A DNA stretch of 64,000 bases from Euryarchaeota archaeon UBA605 (lineage in GTDB: Archaea; Thermoplasmatota; Poseidoniia; Poseidoniales; Thalassarchaeaceae): contig DATY01000030.1 in assembly GCA_002504905.1 (NCBI GenBank), forward strand, positions 1 through 64,000, given 5' to 3'. Position 1 is the first letter of the stretch. Each line of letters opens with the position of its first letter. Both the position numbers and the translations under genes were made by a program. Shown here one piece after another: positions 36,283 to 44,568 of this stretch. The notes beneath the pieces were generated by a model, which saw only the letters and a program-made list of their open reading frames with translations, was not told where the DNA came from and made no database searches.

Positions 36283-36923
36283 TCAATCACCTCTACCTTT
36301 ACTGATGGTCCCATTGAAGTTTTAACATAGCAAGAACGAATATTTCCTGCACCACGCTCTAACTTACTAGTAACTCTAGTCCAAATTGCCATTGCATTAG
36401 CAGTTAATTCATCCATACCTTGTTCCCGAGAACCAAAGGCTGTGTGAAAAGTCACTTTATCTCTTGATCTTACTATTGTTGTACTCTGCAAACCATTAGC
36501 AATCATTGCAGGATCTAGAGTTGGAGGAACTGGTCGAGGCATTTTACCACGAGGACCTAGAACTACACCGAGATATCTTCCAACTGTCCCCATGTGCGGA
36601 ATTTCCGATAAGAAGAAATCATACTGTTTAGCTACTTTACGAGCCTGCTGTCTGTTTCCACCTAGATCTTCTATAGTTGCAGGATCTATTACGCTGATAC
36701 CAGCAGCACGTGCTTTAGCTGCCATTTCACTACCCGCAAACATTGCTATACGAACCTCTTTACCTCTTCCCGAAGGTAAACGAACTTCTTCTTGAATACG
36801 ATTTACTGGATTCTTCAAGTCTACATCTTTGAGTGTAATTGCCATCTCAAAAGATTCTACGAACTTACGTTCTGGGGCATTCTCTATTGCTTGTTGAATA
36901 GCATTCTGGATATTTTCTTGCAT
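36279..36923 (-). CDS. rpl1: Ribosomal protein L1
   Basis: Protein of the L1 stalk, 214 residues, that helps release deacylated tRNA from the E site. The start MQENIQNAIQQAIENAPERKF, the RNA-binding RKFVESFEMAITLKDVDLK, the VLGPRGKMPRPVP loop and the KVTFHTAFGS segment are typical. A longer frame opens upstream at 36965, but GGAGGTGA directly precedes ATG 36923. In many archaea L1 also represses its own mRNA; I did not find a convincing copy of the rRNA site here. Confidence 0.96.
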   Translation of the reverse strand: MQENIQNAIQQAIENAPERKFVESFEMAITLKDVDLKNPVNRIQEEVRLPSGRGKEVRIAMFAGSEMAAKARAAGISVIDPATIEDLGGNRQQARKVAKQYDFFLSEIPHMGTVGRYLGVVLGPRGKMPRPVPPTLDPAMIANGLQSTTIVRSRDKVTFHTAFGSREQGMDELTANAMAIWTRVTSKLERGAGNIRSCYVKTSMGPSVKVEVIE

Positions 36924-36976
36924 TTTTTTCACCTCCGTGGTCAGCGAGGTTTCCCTCTCCCACAATTCGTGATAAC

Positions 36977-37255
36977 TCAGCTAAAGTGTTCGCTGAATTC
37001 CCCCTTACTCATTCTATCGAGTGCTTCTTTAGGTGCATAACCTTCTACATTTACTCTCATTGCAACACAAGTTCCCATAACCTCACGGCATCTTGCATAC
37101 AGATTCGCACCTGTTAATCGATCTTCTTGTTCATTAGCAATTTTTTTAATTTGATCCATAGTCAAATTTTCAGAAGCTTCTTCCCAAGAACCATTACACT
37201 TCTTTTTACCTAACGCTTGAACAACTTTGTGTGGTGTTTCATTACGCGCTGACAT
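36977..37255 (-). CDS. rpl11: Ribosomal protein L11, C-terminal domain only
   Basis: Protein of 92 residues in the exact operon place of L11. Its sequence from TPHKVVQAL through ENLTMDQIKKIANEQEDRL, REVMGTCVAMRVNVEG and a PKEALDRMSKGEFSEHF end matches the C-terminal rRNA-binding half of archaeal L11. The whole N-terminal domain (about 70 residues, with the PPLGPALGP and GVNV motifs) is absent. The start is secure: GGAGG lies eight bases before the ATG, and only 85 bases separate it from spt5, too little for the missing domain in any frame. The N domain normally contacts translation factors and the L10 base. Confidence 0.85.
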   Translation of the reverse strand: MSARNETPHKVVQALGKKKCNGSWEEASENLTMDQIKKIANEQEDRLTGANLYARCREVMGTCVAMRVNVEGYAPKEALDRMSKGEFSEHFS

Positions 37256-37281
37256 GTGTATGACCTCCTATAATTGTGTCT

Positions 37282-37306
37282 CGCCGACCGACCTTCACTA
37301 TTTGAG
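37282..37306 (-). promoter_or_regulatory. Promoter/leader element before rpl11
   Basis: On the minus strand GCTCAAAT (37300-37307) is followed by AGTGA and AGGTCGGTCGGCG (37282-37294). The same arrangement, CTTAAAT then GGCCGGTCGGTCGCC, lies before secE. It suggests an internal promoter or shared leader element of the ribosomal operon. Confidence 0.4.
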
Positions 37307-37340
37307 CGTGTTGCGTTGGTCTCCGTTCTCCTATGTTTGA

Positions 37341-38207
37341 TTATTCCACACGTTGTGTAACTCTTACTTGATCAGCTCTTACAGTCAATGCCACAGGGAC
37401 TGCGGCCTCGAATAGCTCAACAGTAACTTCTTCCTTTGATTCAGTCACACGAATAACACGCGCAGATTGGCCTCTGAAAGCTCCTCCATGAATTTCAACA
37501 ATACAACCTTCCTCTATTCCAGTAGTTGCTGCCTTTGGCTCCAAGTATGGAAGTACATCTTCAAGTGGAGATTCTCCATCTAGTACCTTTCTACAGTTTT
37601 TGATTGGAGTCGTTGAAACCCCTGCCCTTCCAATTAATTTCTCAACATGGTGAAATGCGGAAGCTTCGACAAAAATATATCCTTTCATATAGTTAGGACT
37701 TAGTACACCGTATATTTCTCCTTGAATATCCATTAGTGAGCCACTACCTGATAGTCTTGCTTGTATTTCTTTTGCAACATTTTGCTCCTGTCCAATACTA
37801 GTTTTTAGAATATATAAGAAAGAAGCAACATCTCCATACATATCTCTTAGACTAGGAGTACAGTACTCTTTTTTACCAATCATTCCCGGATCTACCCATT
37901 CCGAGTTTTTGTACAATGTCTTAGGAGTAACATCTTTAACTTCCGAAATAAACAGAATGGGTGTGACTTCCAGTAGCGAATTACCCATTGCAATTCCTCT
38001 AGATTCTCCCGTTCTAACGTGTTGTAATTTATCTGCAGGAATTCCTGTTGATTCTACAATTCTTGAAACTACTAAATCTAAGTCGCTATGATCTCCATAT
38101 CCATAGATTCCGTCCCAGGCGCCAGGTAAATCGGAAACTTCGTCCGCTCTTTGCATAAGTAGAACTTTTTCTTCATTGCGGATAAATACTGTAAATGCAT
38201 CAGACAC
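37341..38207 (-). CDS. spt5: Transcription elongation factor Spt5 fused to an N-terminal degenerate Nudix domain
   Basis: The C-terminal half is archaeal Spt5/NusG: an NGN domain (SFLYILKTSIGQEQNVAKEI, YIFVEASAFHHVEKLI) that clamps RNA polymerase, then a KOW domain (IEEGCIVEIHGGAFRGQSARVIRV) that contacts ribosomes or other partners. The N-terminal 120-130 residues are Nudix-like: VFIRNEEKVLLMQRA, DLPGAWDGIYGYGD and RIVESTGI, but the catalytic REUxEExGU glutamates are mostly replaced, so it is probably not an active hydrolase. Usual archaeal Spt5 is about 150 residues; this is about 288. GTG 38207 (with GTGAT before it) is my start; GTG 38216 and TTG 38240 are alternatives overlapping secE. 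Confidence 0.85.
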   Translation of the reverse strand: MSDAFTVFIRNEEKVLLMQRADEVSDLPGAWDGIYGYGDHSDLDLVVSRIVESTGIPADKLQHVRTGESRGIAMGNSLLEVTPILFISEVKDVTPKTLYKNSEWVDPGMIGKKEYCTPSLRDMYGDVASFLYILKTSIGQEQNVAKEIQARLSGSGSLMDIQGEIYGVLSPNYMKGYIFVEASAFHHVEKLIGRAGVSTTPIKNCRKVLDGESPLEDVLPYLEPKAATTGIEEGCIVEIHGGAFRGQSARVIRVTESKEEVTVELFEAAVPVALTVRADQVRVTQRVE

Positions 38208-38224
38208 AAAAATCACTCTCTCTA

Positions 38225-38488
38225 TTATTTCGTTAACCAATCAAAGAATGAAGGAAGTAGATTATCCATCAAGTATAGCATGAGGAATCCTATTCCTCCA
38301 AGGACAAACATTCCAATTCCACAAACGATTACTGTTTGACGAAATTCTTCTTTCGAAGGTTTCCTGGCCATCTTTAGAATTCTTGCATAAGAACCAGTTT
38401 GAATACCACGAACACGACTCTCAATCTCATCTTGCCAGTCTTGGACTTTCTCCTCGACTACACTAACGTTTGAGTTCTCTACAGCCAT
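38225..38488 (-). CDS. secE: Protein translocase subunit SecE/Sss1
   Basis: Single-span gamma subunit of the Sec61/SecYEG channel, 87 residues. The amphipathic segment SYARILKMARKPSKEEF followed by the membrane helix VCGIGMFVLGGIGFLMLYLM is diagnostic for the archaeal/eukaryotic form. An acidic N-terminal extension of about 35 residues makes it longer than the usual 55-65. It lies directly upstream of spt5, the conserved archaeal order. Confidence 0.9.
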   Translation of the reverse strand: MAVENSNVSVVEEKVQDWQDEIESRVRGIQTGSYARILKMARKPSKEEFRQTVIVCGIGMFVLGGIGFLMLYLMDNLLPSFFDWLTK

Positions 38489-38510
38489 GACTTTCCCTCA
38501 GAAGTGCCCC

Positions 38511-38534
38511 GGCGACCGACCGGCCTCATTTAAG
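38511..38534 (-). promoter_or_regulatory. Promoter/leader element before secE
   Basis: Read on the minus strand, CTTAAAT (38528-38534) is followed by GGCCGGTCGGTCGCC (38511-38525), ending 22 bases before the secE ATG. The GGTCGGTCG string recurs before rpl11. It is likely the main promoter region of the sec-spt5-ribosomal operon. Confidence 0.45.
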
Positions 38535-38580
38535 CACGTCGGGAGTCAAGTTGGAATTTAATTGCGTAAGTTTGTAAATT

Positions 38581-39699
38581 TTAATTTATAAATTCTACAG
38601 TCCTTGTCTTCAAATTACGCATTTGAGTATGCAATGCAGCACCATGAATCTGTTCTGACTTCACTCCAGTTAATACCAACAGTACACGTATTTCGTCACC
38701 CATTTCTTGATCAGTGGTTGCACCCAGAATTATTCTAGCATAAGGATTAATTCTATCTCGAATAATTTTTGCACATTTCTCAGTATCGCCTAAAGATAGA
38801 CCTGGGCCACCGACTACATTAATCAGAGCACCTCTAGCATCTGAGATATCAATATCTAATAATGGAGAGTGCAAAGCCTCTTCTGTTGCTTTTGCAGCTC
38901 GATCAGGACCATTAGCTTCACCTAAACCAATCATTGCGACACCTCCTCCATTTTCCATTACAGAGCGTAAATCTTGGAAATCAAGGTTTACTATGCCTTC
39001 TTTTGCAATCATTTCTGAAACTCCAGAGATCGATCTCATTAGTAACTCATCAGCTACTCTGAATGCTGCATCTAGGGGTAAGTCTCTCACACCTTCGACT
39101 TCTAGTAGTCTTTCATTTGGTAACACCACTACAGTATCACACACTTCTCTCAATCTTTCAAGTCCCCATTCTGCATTTTGTCTTCTTAGAGCACCTTCAG
39201 ATAGAAATGGATATGATACAACTGCTATGGTTAATGCACCAGCAGTTTTTGCTAGCCTCGCAACTACATGAGCCGAACCAGTTCCAGTGCCTCCACCCAA
39301 TCCTGCTGTGATAAATGCTAAATCACAGTCATCAACTTCCTTTTTTAGGGAAATTTCAGATTCATATGCTGCCTGCTCTCCTTTCTCAGGATCTCCTCCA
39401 GCCCCTCTTCCACGCGCAGTTCTTCCGATTAGAACTTTATTTTCCACCCCTACTCTAAGTAGGTGCTGTGCATCTGTATTAATTGCCATTCCTCTAACAT
39501 ATGTGTCATCGAATAACCCTTCTTGTTCTAACCTTGCTACAGTATTTGATCCACAGCCTCCACAACCAAAAACACGTATCCTTGGTTGTAATGATGATAG
39601 TAATTGAACAAGCTCAGAATCACTCTCTGTATCTATTGGTGCAGATGGTATTCCCTCATCTTCTTGAAGTTCTAAAACACGGTCGATGATACTCTTCAC
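38581..39699 (-). CDS. ftsZ: Cell division protein FtsZ
   Basis: Tubulin-like GTPase of 372 residues forming the division ring. The nucleotide loop GCGGCGSNT, the tubulin signature GLGGGTGTGS, the T5/T6 segments (VVLPNERL; FRVADELL) and the synergy-loop NLDFQDLRSVM with catalytic Asp residues are intact. The start KSIIDRVLE fits archaeal FtsZ proteins, so GTG 39699 is preferred over the longer frame to 39732. The C-terminal tail is short, without a clear partner-binding peptide. It stands just upstream of secE, a common euryarchaeal neighbourhood. Confidence 0.96.
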   Translation of the reverse strand: MKSIIDRVLELQEDEGIPSAPIDTESDSELVQLLSSLQPRIRVFGCGGCGSNTVARLEQEGLFDDTYVRGMAINTDAQHLLRVGVENKVLIGRTARGRGAGGDPEKGEQAAYESEISLKKEVDDCDLAFITAGLGGGTGTGSAHVVARLAKTAGALTIAVVSYPFLSEGALRRQNAEWGLERLREVCDTVVVLPNERLLEVEGVRDLPLDAAFRVADELLMRSISGVSEMIAKEGIVNLDFQDLRSVMENGGGVAMIGLGEANGPDRAAKATEEALHSPLLDIDISDARGALINVVGGPGLSLGDTEKCAKIIRDRINPYARIILGATTDQEMGDEIRVLLVLTGVKSEQIHGAALHTQMRNLKTRTVEFIN

Positions 39700-39787
39700 A
39701 GACCTTAGGCGGATTGTACAGAGGATAACCATTACCCTTATTTTAACATCTATAGTTCCAATTTTGTAATATTATACTATCCACGAA

Positions 39788-40468
39788 TCATAATTCTAAT
39801 AACTGATTTCTAGTACTAATAAAACGTACAATAAATGTGTAGATTCCGCCCCATGCTGAAACAATTAACGATCCAGTCATTCCATTTAACTCGTTGTTGC
39901 CTAGCAAAATATAATGGAAGATATCATTATAATTACTAATATCAATACCGGAACCTCCGGTGTAAGCTTGCATAGCAGCAATTAGTAATCCTAGTAATGT
40001 GATTATCATACGATCAGCGCGAGAAAATCCTCCATAGATTCTATCCAATCCTACAGATTGAGCTTGCGTACCCATGTATGATCCGAGTAGAGTTAGTAAT
40101 CCTGCAGTAAGTCCTGCATTCATATTACTTACAAAAGCAGTATTCATTCCTATTGCAACTAGTAGGCCAACATCAACAATTCTGTCAATTGTATGATCTA
40201 GAAAGTCTCCATATGGACCATCTGTACCTTGATGTCTCGCTAATGCTCCATCCAATGCATCCAATACACCTGCAATTAATACTAATATTACTGCTATTAT
40301 TATCATTATTGAACCATTGGTATTCATCCCTGCAATAGTTAACATGTAGAATCCCACTATCGATACTAACAAAGAGGTCCAAGTTAAAATGGAAGGATCT
40401 AAATCTCCCAATTTCAGCACAATTGGTTGTATCGCTTTTGTCCATTTTTCTCTCATTTTTTCTAACAT
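39788..40468 (-). CDS. CDP-alcohol phosphatidyltransferase, probable archaetidylinositol phosphate synthase-like
   Basis: Membrane enzyme of 226 residues that joins a CDP-activated lipid to an alcohol headgroup. The full family motif DG-x2-AR-x8-G-x3-D-x3-D is visible from DGALARHQ to DHTID, giving the two-metal site. Six hydrophobic helices follow the usual layout, and the N-terminal LEKMREKWTKAIQPIVLKLG resembles archaeal inositol-phosphate transferases. The headgroup (inositol-1-phosphate, glycerol or serine) is not proven. GGAGGAGTGAT lies immediately before ATG 40468, just after the upstream stop. Confidence 0.8.
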   Translation of the reverse strand: MLEKMREKWTKAIQPIVLKLGDLDPSILTWTSLLVSIVGFYMLTIAGMNTNGSIMIIIAVILVLIAGVLDALDGALARHQGTDGPYGDFLDHTIDRIVDVGLLVAIGMNTAFVSNMNAGLTAGLLTLLGSYMGTQAQSVGLDRIYGGFSRADRMIITLLGLLIAAMQAYTGGSGIDISNYNDIFHYILLGNNELNGMTGSLIVSAWGGIYTFIVRFISTRNQLLEL

Positions 40469-40469
40469 A

Positions 40470-41012
40470 TCACTCCTCCATCGCCGCAATCCAGTCTATA
40501 TCTGTGTCTACAGCAGTTGGTTTGAAGTCATCTGCTATCCATTTTACAATATGTTGTTTTACTGTATTTTCATCTATTTCTGTAGTGTCTAGTTCCAACC
40601 ATTCATTTCTTTTTTCATTATCATTCCATGGTCCACCAATTAATTCCCACTCAATATTAGCTTGTATTTTTCCTATTGAATAATTTCTTTTTTCAAGCCT
40701 AGATTTTAGAATATCTGGCTTACAGCGCAGAATTATTGTTTGGTCACATGGTAATAAATGTGAAAGATGACCATCAATTATAGTGATATTGTCTGGTACA
40801 ATACTCCAATCCTCTTCCAACCTTGAAATCAGTAATTCTATGTCTATTGGCTTTGAATTATCTGAAACATCTAAATCACCTAAACAATCGTATTTTTCTG
40901 CTATTTTTTCTAAGGATAATATTTTGAATCCTTCATTCTCAAGAATGCTTGAGATTGTAGTTTTACCAGTGCCAGGAGTTCCACTCAGTGCTATCCTACA
41001 ACCGCCTCGCAT
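40470..41012 (-). CDS. Adenylate kinase-like NTPase, Fap7/AK6 family
   Basis: Small P-loop protein of 180 residues. Walker A is SGTPGTGKTT, and the typical Fap7 segments LSLEKIAEKYDCL and IIDGHLSHLLP are present, with a RCKPDILKSRLEKRNY region for the NMP/lid part. In archaea and eukaryotes this family joins ATPase activity to late maturation of the small ribosomal subunit. It overlaps the start of the CDP-alcohol transferase (operon). The ATG at 41012 is the only good start. Confidence 0.85.
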   Translation of the reverse strand: MRGGCRIALSGTPGTGKTTISSILENEGFKILSLEKIAEKYDCLGDLDVSDNSKPIDIELLISRLEEDWSIVPDNITIIDGHLSHLLPCDQTIILRCKPDILKSRLEKRNYSIGKIQANIEWELIGGPWNDNEKRNEWLELDTTEIDENTVKQHIVKWIADDFKPTAVDTDIDWIAAMEE

Positions 41013-41045
41013 ATCTGTTGGGAATTGCTCTAACGAATGAATCCT

Positions 41046-41073
41046 CCCTATTTAGGAGTGAACATGAATAGGG
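41046..41073. other. Inverted repeat between divergent genes
   Basis: CCCTATT (41046-41052) and AATAGGG (41067-41073) form a seven-base stem with a 14-base loop in the 131-base divergent spacer between the Fap7-like gene and the amidohydrolase gene. It could be an operator. Nothing else is recognisable in this spacer. Confidence 0.25.
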
Positions 41074-41143
41074 ATTGAAAATTCTTTCCATTGTTAGGTT
41101 CTTTCAAGCAAAGATTGACGACAAATGACTTCTTGGAGTATTC

Positions 41144-42409
41144 ATGGTCGCACCTGATATCGGTGTTAGAAGAGTCACAAATACTCGATTAATTGATCAC
41201 GATGGGCTAGTCAAATATGGCAATTTTTTGTTACATGAGGATGGGAGTTTTACTCAAAGTAATGGCGATGAAGATGTAATAGAAGAAATTGATGGCTCAA
41301 TGCGACTTATAACTCGTTCATTTCAGAATTGGCATACACATCTTCCTATGGTCCTCAATAGGGGGATGGGAGAAGGGCTTCCGTTAATGGAATGGTTAGA
41401 AAAATCTATATTTCCTGTAGAAAAATTTCTCACTCCAGAATTTGTTGAAATTGGAACCCGTGCAGCAGCCGCAGAATTGATATCTACAGGAACTACCTTT
41501 GCCTGTGATATGTATTTTCATACTGAAGTGATTGGGGAAACTCTCGCCAAATCAGGTCTCAGAGCAGAATTATGTGGTCCAATTACTGATGGATTAACTC
41601 CAAATTTTAAACCTGGTTCAGGGGATGCGCTGAAACACATGCAGAATTTAATCAAAAATGGGTCATCACGTCCAGATAGAATATCATATGGAATTGGTGC
41701 ACATTCTGTCTATGTTTGTAGCGAAGAGACATTAAGAAAAGCATCTGAAGTTTCTAAAGAAACTAATTGTAAGTTGAGTATTCATACGTCGGAGACTCGT
41801 AAGGAAGTTGCAGATTGTCATTCATTGACTGGAATGTATCCAATTGAATACCTTGAATCATTAGATTTCTTTTCAGACGGAAATACTGTTTGTGCTCATT
41901 GTGGATGGGTTACAAAAAAAGAAATGAGAATATTGGCTAAATATGAGGCACATGCAGTTCATTGCCCTACATCTAACCAAAAATTAGCCTGCGGAGGAAC
42001 TCTTTCATATCCTGCAATGAAAGAAGCAGGAGTTGATATTCGCTTAGGTACTGATGGTGCTGCAAGTAACAATAGTCTTGATATGCGTGCAGAATCTAAA
42101 GCCGCTAGTTTAGTTCAAAAACACGATCATTGGGATGCAACAATTTTAGATCCTATTGAAACATGGAAATTAGCAACTAAAGGGTCGACAGATTGGATTA
42201 CTTGGGATCTTGATGATATTCGTATGCGCCCCATTGGTAGAGATAATCGTAGAATCATTGCTAATATGATATATTCTGGAGGGGAAGTGTTAGATGTTTT
42301 TGTAGGGGGAGAAGCTTTACGCCGGAACGGTAAGACTCTAACTATTGATGAATCAAAAGCCTGTAAAGAAATTGAAGAAGCTGCTATTGATTATTATTCT
42401 GAAATTTAA
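41144..42409 (+). CDS. Amidohydrolase, S-adenosylhomocysteine/methylthioadenosine deaminase type
   Basis: Metal-dependent hydrolase of 421 residues. Metal and substrate motifs appear in order: NWHTHLPM (HxH), GAHSVYVCSEE, LSIHTSETRKEV (His), CAHCGWV (His), CPTSNQKLACGG and RLGTDGAASNN (catalytic Asp). This set is the MtaD/SAH deaminase pattern of the TrzA/AtzA group, which in archaea turns S-adenosylhomocysteine, methylthioadenosine or 5'-deoxyadenosine into the inosine form. The N-terminal beta-sandwich is shorter than in bacterial members. Other deaminase substrates (guanine-like or cytosine-like) are less likely. Confidence 0.82.
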   Translation: MVAPDIGVRRVTNTRLIDHDGLVKYGNFLLHEDGSFTQSNGDEDVIEEIDGSMRLITRSFQNWHTHLPMVLNRGMGEGLPLMEWLEKSIFPVEKFLTPEFVEIGTRAAAAELISTGTTFACDMYFHTEVIGETLAKSGLRAELCGPITDGLTPNFKPGSGDALKHMQNLIKNGSSRPDRISYGIGAHSVYVCSEETLRKASEVSKETNCKLSIHTSETRKEVADCHSLTGMYPIEYLESLDFFSDGNTVCAHCGWVTKKEMRILAKYEAHAVHCPTSNQKLACGGTLSYPAMKEAGVDIRLGTDGAASNNSLDMRAESKAASLVQKHDHWDATILDPIETWKLATKGSTDWITWDLDDIRMRPIGRDNRRIIANMIYSGGEVLDVFVGGEALRRNGKTLTIDESKACKEIEEAAIDYYSEI

Positions 42410-42413
42410 ATAA

Positions 42414-42605
42414 TCATTCAGTTTTTGAGACGTTAATTGCATTTGGCCCCTTAGGTCCTTCTCCAACTTCAAACTCTACAGAGTCTCCGTCTTTTATCTC
42501 TCCTTCAACCTGAGTGTAATGGACGAATAAGTCCTCACCATCTTCTTGCTCGATAAATCCATATCCTTTTTTCTGATTAAACCACTTGACCGTACCTTGA
42601 GCCAT
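42414..42605 (-). CDS. csp: Cold-shock domain protein
   Basis: Single S1-like OB fold of 63 residues. RNP-1 KGYGFIEQ and RNP-2 DLFVHYTQV are intact, the start MAQGTVKWFNQKKGYG is typical, and the end GPNAINVSKTE is like bacterial Csp. It binds single-stranded RNA/DNA and melts RNA structure. Csp proteins are patchy in archaea and are usually viewed as acquired from bacteria. It is separated by 83 bases from the peroxiredoxin gene downstream of its neighbours and probably has its own promoter. Confidence 0.95.
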   Translation of the reverse strand: MAQGTVKWFNQKKGYGFIEQEDGEDLFVHYTQVEGEIKDGDSVEFEVGEGPKGPNAINVSKTE

Positions 42606-42688
42606 ACAGCCGACGCGTTGTCCATACTACTTCAACTAGTGTAATAGATGATAACAAAAATACCTATATCTAGATGATTGAATAGATT

Positions 42689-43162
42689 TCAAATTCTTAT
42701 TCCTTGTGCTATAATTTCATTTAGTGCTTTTTTAACATGCCCAGTAACTCCTAATTGGCTTGTATGAACATAGGTTATCATACCTCGAGGATTAACAACC
42801 ATTGTTACCCTCGCATTAACAATACCTAAATTTTTTTTCAACTTCAAACTTTTTATGAGTATACCGCCTTTATCACTCAATAAAGAATACTGAAGATTAT
42901 ATTTTTCTTTGAATTTTTTATGTGATGATACAGAATCAGAAGAAATACCAAAGATTTGTACTCCTAGCTTATTAAATTCTTCATACTTTTCTCTGAATGA
43001 ACAAGATTGAATTGTACAACCCGGCGATTCATCTTTTGGATAAAAGAAGATCACATTCCATTTTCCAAAAATATCTTCTTTAGTAACAAATTTTCTTCTA
43101 TCATCATATAGGTTAAACTCTGGAAATTCAGTATTGACTAAATATTCATGAGTATCTTTCAT
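42689..43162 (-). CDS. bcp: Peroxiredoxin, PrxQ/Bcp type
   Basis: Thiol peroxidase of 157 residues. The peroxidatic Cys is in DESPGCTIQSC, with the resolving Cys five residues later as in the alpha-helical PrxQ group, and the active-site Arg follows in ITYVHTS-flanked MVVNPRG. It removes hydroperoxides using thioredoxin-like donors. It is the last gene of an operon with the epimerase and photolyase (spacers of four bases each), which points to defence against light-driven damage. Confidence 0.9.
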   Translation of the reverse strand: MKDTHEYLVNTEFPEFNLYDDRRKFVTKEDIFGKWNVIFFYPKDESPGCTIQSCSFREKYEEFNKLGVQIFGISSDSVSSHKKFKEKYNLQYSLLSDKGGILIKSLKLKKNLGIVNARVTMVVNPRGMITYVHTSQLGVTGHVKKALNEIIAQGIRI

Positions 43163-43166
43163 TAAA

Positions 43167-44564
43167 TTATCTCCACTTACCTAATGAATCTCTTAAAGCA
43201 TCTTCAAGATTATTGTGAGTAAATTCATAACCTGACTCTTCCAGTCTTCTTGGTAAAACTCTTTGTCCCTCTATTAGCAATGGTTTCGCGAGCTCACCAA
43301 ATAGAATTCTCATAGAAATACCAGGAATTGGTGCTATTGCAGGGCGTCTTAGTACCTTACCAAGTGTCTTCGAGAAAACTTTCTGCATACAAGGATTGGG
43401 AGCAGTCAAATTGTAAGCACCTTCACATTCACGATTCATCATCAAATGGTGAATAGCATATATTTCGTCATCAAGAGATATCCAAGACATCCATTGCTTA
43501 CCTCCTGCAAGAGGCCCCCCTCCACCTAACTTCCAAGGAAGCAGCATTCGTCCAAGTGCTCCTCCTGTTGCAGCCAGTACAATGCCATTTCTAGTATTAA
43601 TTACTCTAATACCGGCTTTTCTTGCAGAATCAGCATATGATTCCCATTGAATTACAGTATCAGTAAGGAATCCTTCTCCTGGGTCACTTTCTTCCGTTAA
43701 TTCTTCGTCTCCTCTATTACCATAGTAACCAACTGCACTGGCTACAATGAATGATTCGGGCTTTTTGTCTAATTTACTCATAGTATCTGAAAGTAGTATC
43801 GTACTATCTTTTCGAGAATCAATTATCAAAGCCTTTCTTTTTTTGCTCCATCTTTTATCTCCAATACCTGCACCACCTAGGTGTATAATAACATCAAAAC
43901 CTTCTATATCCTCGGGATTTAAGATACCTTCATCAGGCTTCCAACTTAATTCTTTAGCTCCTTCTTTAACCGGTCTTCTGACAAGCCTCCATACGTCATG
44001 CCCCCCAGTATCTAAGAATGCAACTAATTGCGTGCCTATTAGTCCAGATGAACCAGCAACTAAGATTTTTTTTCTAGATTCATTAGAATATTTTTTATGC
44101 TCACGCATGTCTCTTTGCAACCTAAGTTCCCTCGCTTTGAACATGGAAGAAATTCTTCCTGTGACCAGTGATCCTCCGAGCATTTTATCGACAAACATTC
44201 CAAGTGGTCCAAATGGAACACTATATGTTACATCATCAATTACTGTAGTGACTCCATCTTTTTCGCTTAGGTAGTGATCATGATCCCATTTCCAAAAAGG
44301 TCCTTTTACCATTGTATCTGCGAAATAATTTGGTTTTTCATATCCTGTATGTTCTGCAACCCAGGTCATGTTAACAAATGGCAAACCTGGTGCTGGAAAT
44401 CTGAAAACTCTCTGGGACCCAACTTCAAGTGAGTCATCTGCTCGAACTTCTTCAGCAACTTCCCATGGAGGCATTAATCTTCTGAATGATCCCTCATGTT
44501 CAAACCAATCAAATGTAGATTCTATGTCAGCATTCACAACAGTTTCATGCTTGTAATTAGTCAT
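43167..44564 (-). CDS. SRPBCC domain fused to TIGR01777-type NAD(P)-dependent epimerase
   Basis: Protein of 465 residues with two parts. Residues 1-155 are a START/SRPBCC ligand-binding domain (TVVNADIESTFDWFEHEG, RLMPPWEV). Residues 165-463 are an extended SDR of the YfcH/TIGR01777 family with GSSGLIGTQL for NAD(P), VIHLGGAGIGDKRW, a YYGNRGDE segment and a C-terminal GELAKPLLIEGQRVLP-type DUF1731 domain. The same fusion occurs in bacteria. The reaction is unknown. The gene lies between photolyase and peroxiredoxin in one operon, as often seen in photic-zone genomes. Confidence 0.85.
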   Translation of the reverse strand: MTNYKHETVVNADIESTFDWFEHEGSFRRLMPPWEVAEEVRADDSLEVGSQRVFRFPAPGLPFVNMTWVAEHTGYEKPNYFADTMVKGPFWKWDHDHYLSEKDGVTTVIDDVTYSVPFGPLGMFVDKMLGGSLVTGRISSMFKARELRLQRDMREHKKYSNESRKKILVAGSSGLIGTQLVAFLDTGGHDVWRLVRRPVKEGAKELSWKPDEGILNPEDIEGFDVIIHLGGAGIGDKRWSKKRKALIIDSRKDSTILLSDTMSKLDKKPESFIVASAVGYYGNRGDEELTEESDPGEGFLTDTVIQWESYADSARKAGIRVINTRNGIVLAATGGALGRMLLPWKLGGGGPLAGGKQWMSWISLDDEIYAIHHLMMNRECEGAYNLTAPNPCMQKVFSKTLGKVLRRPAIAPIPGISMRILFGELAKPLLIEGQRVLPRRLEESGYEFTHNNLEDALRDSLGKWR

Positions 44565-44568
44565 TTTT

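Noticed and set aside
36924..36965. Extended start for L1 from 36965
   Set aside because: GGAGGTGA sits directly before ATG 36923 and L1 similarity begins there; the extension would be the leader containing that ribosome binding site.
37256..37340. Frameshifted remnant of the L11 N-terminal domain
   Set aside because: Only 85 bases are available, they read as promoter and leader sequence, and no PPLGP-like codons appear in any frame.
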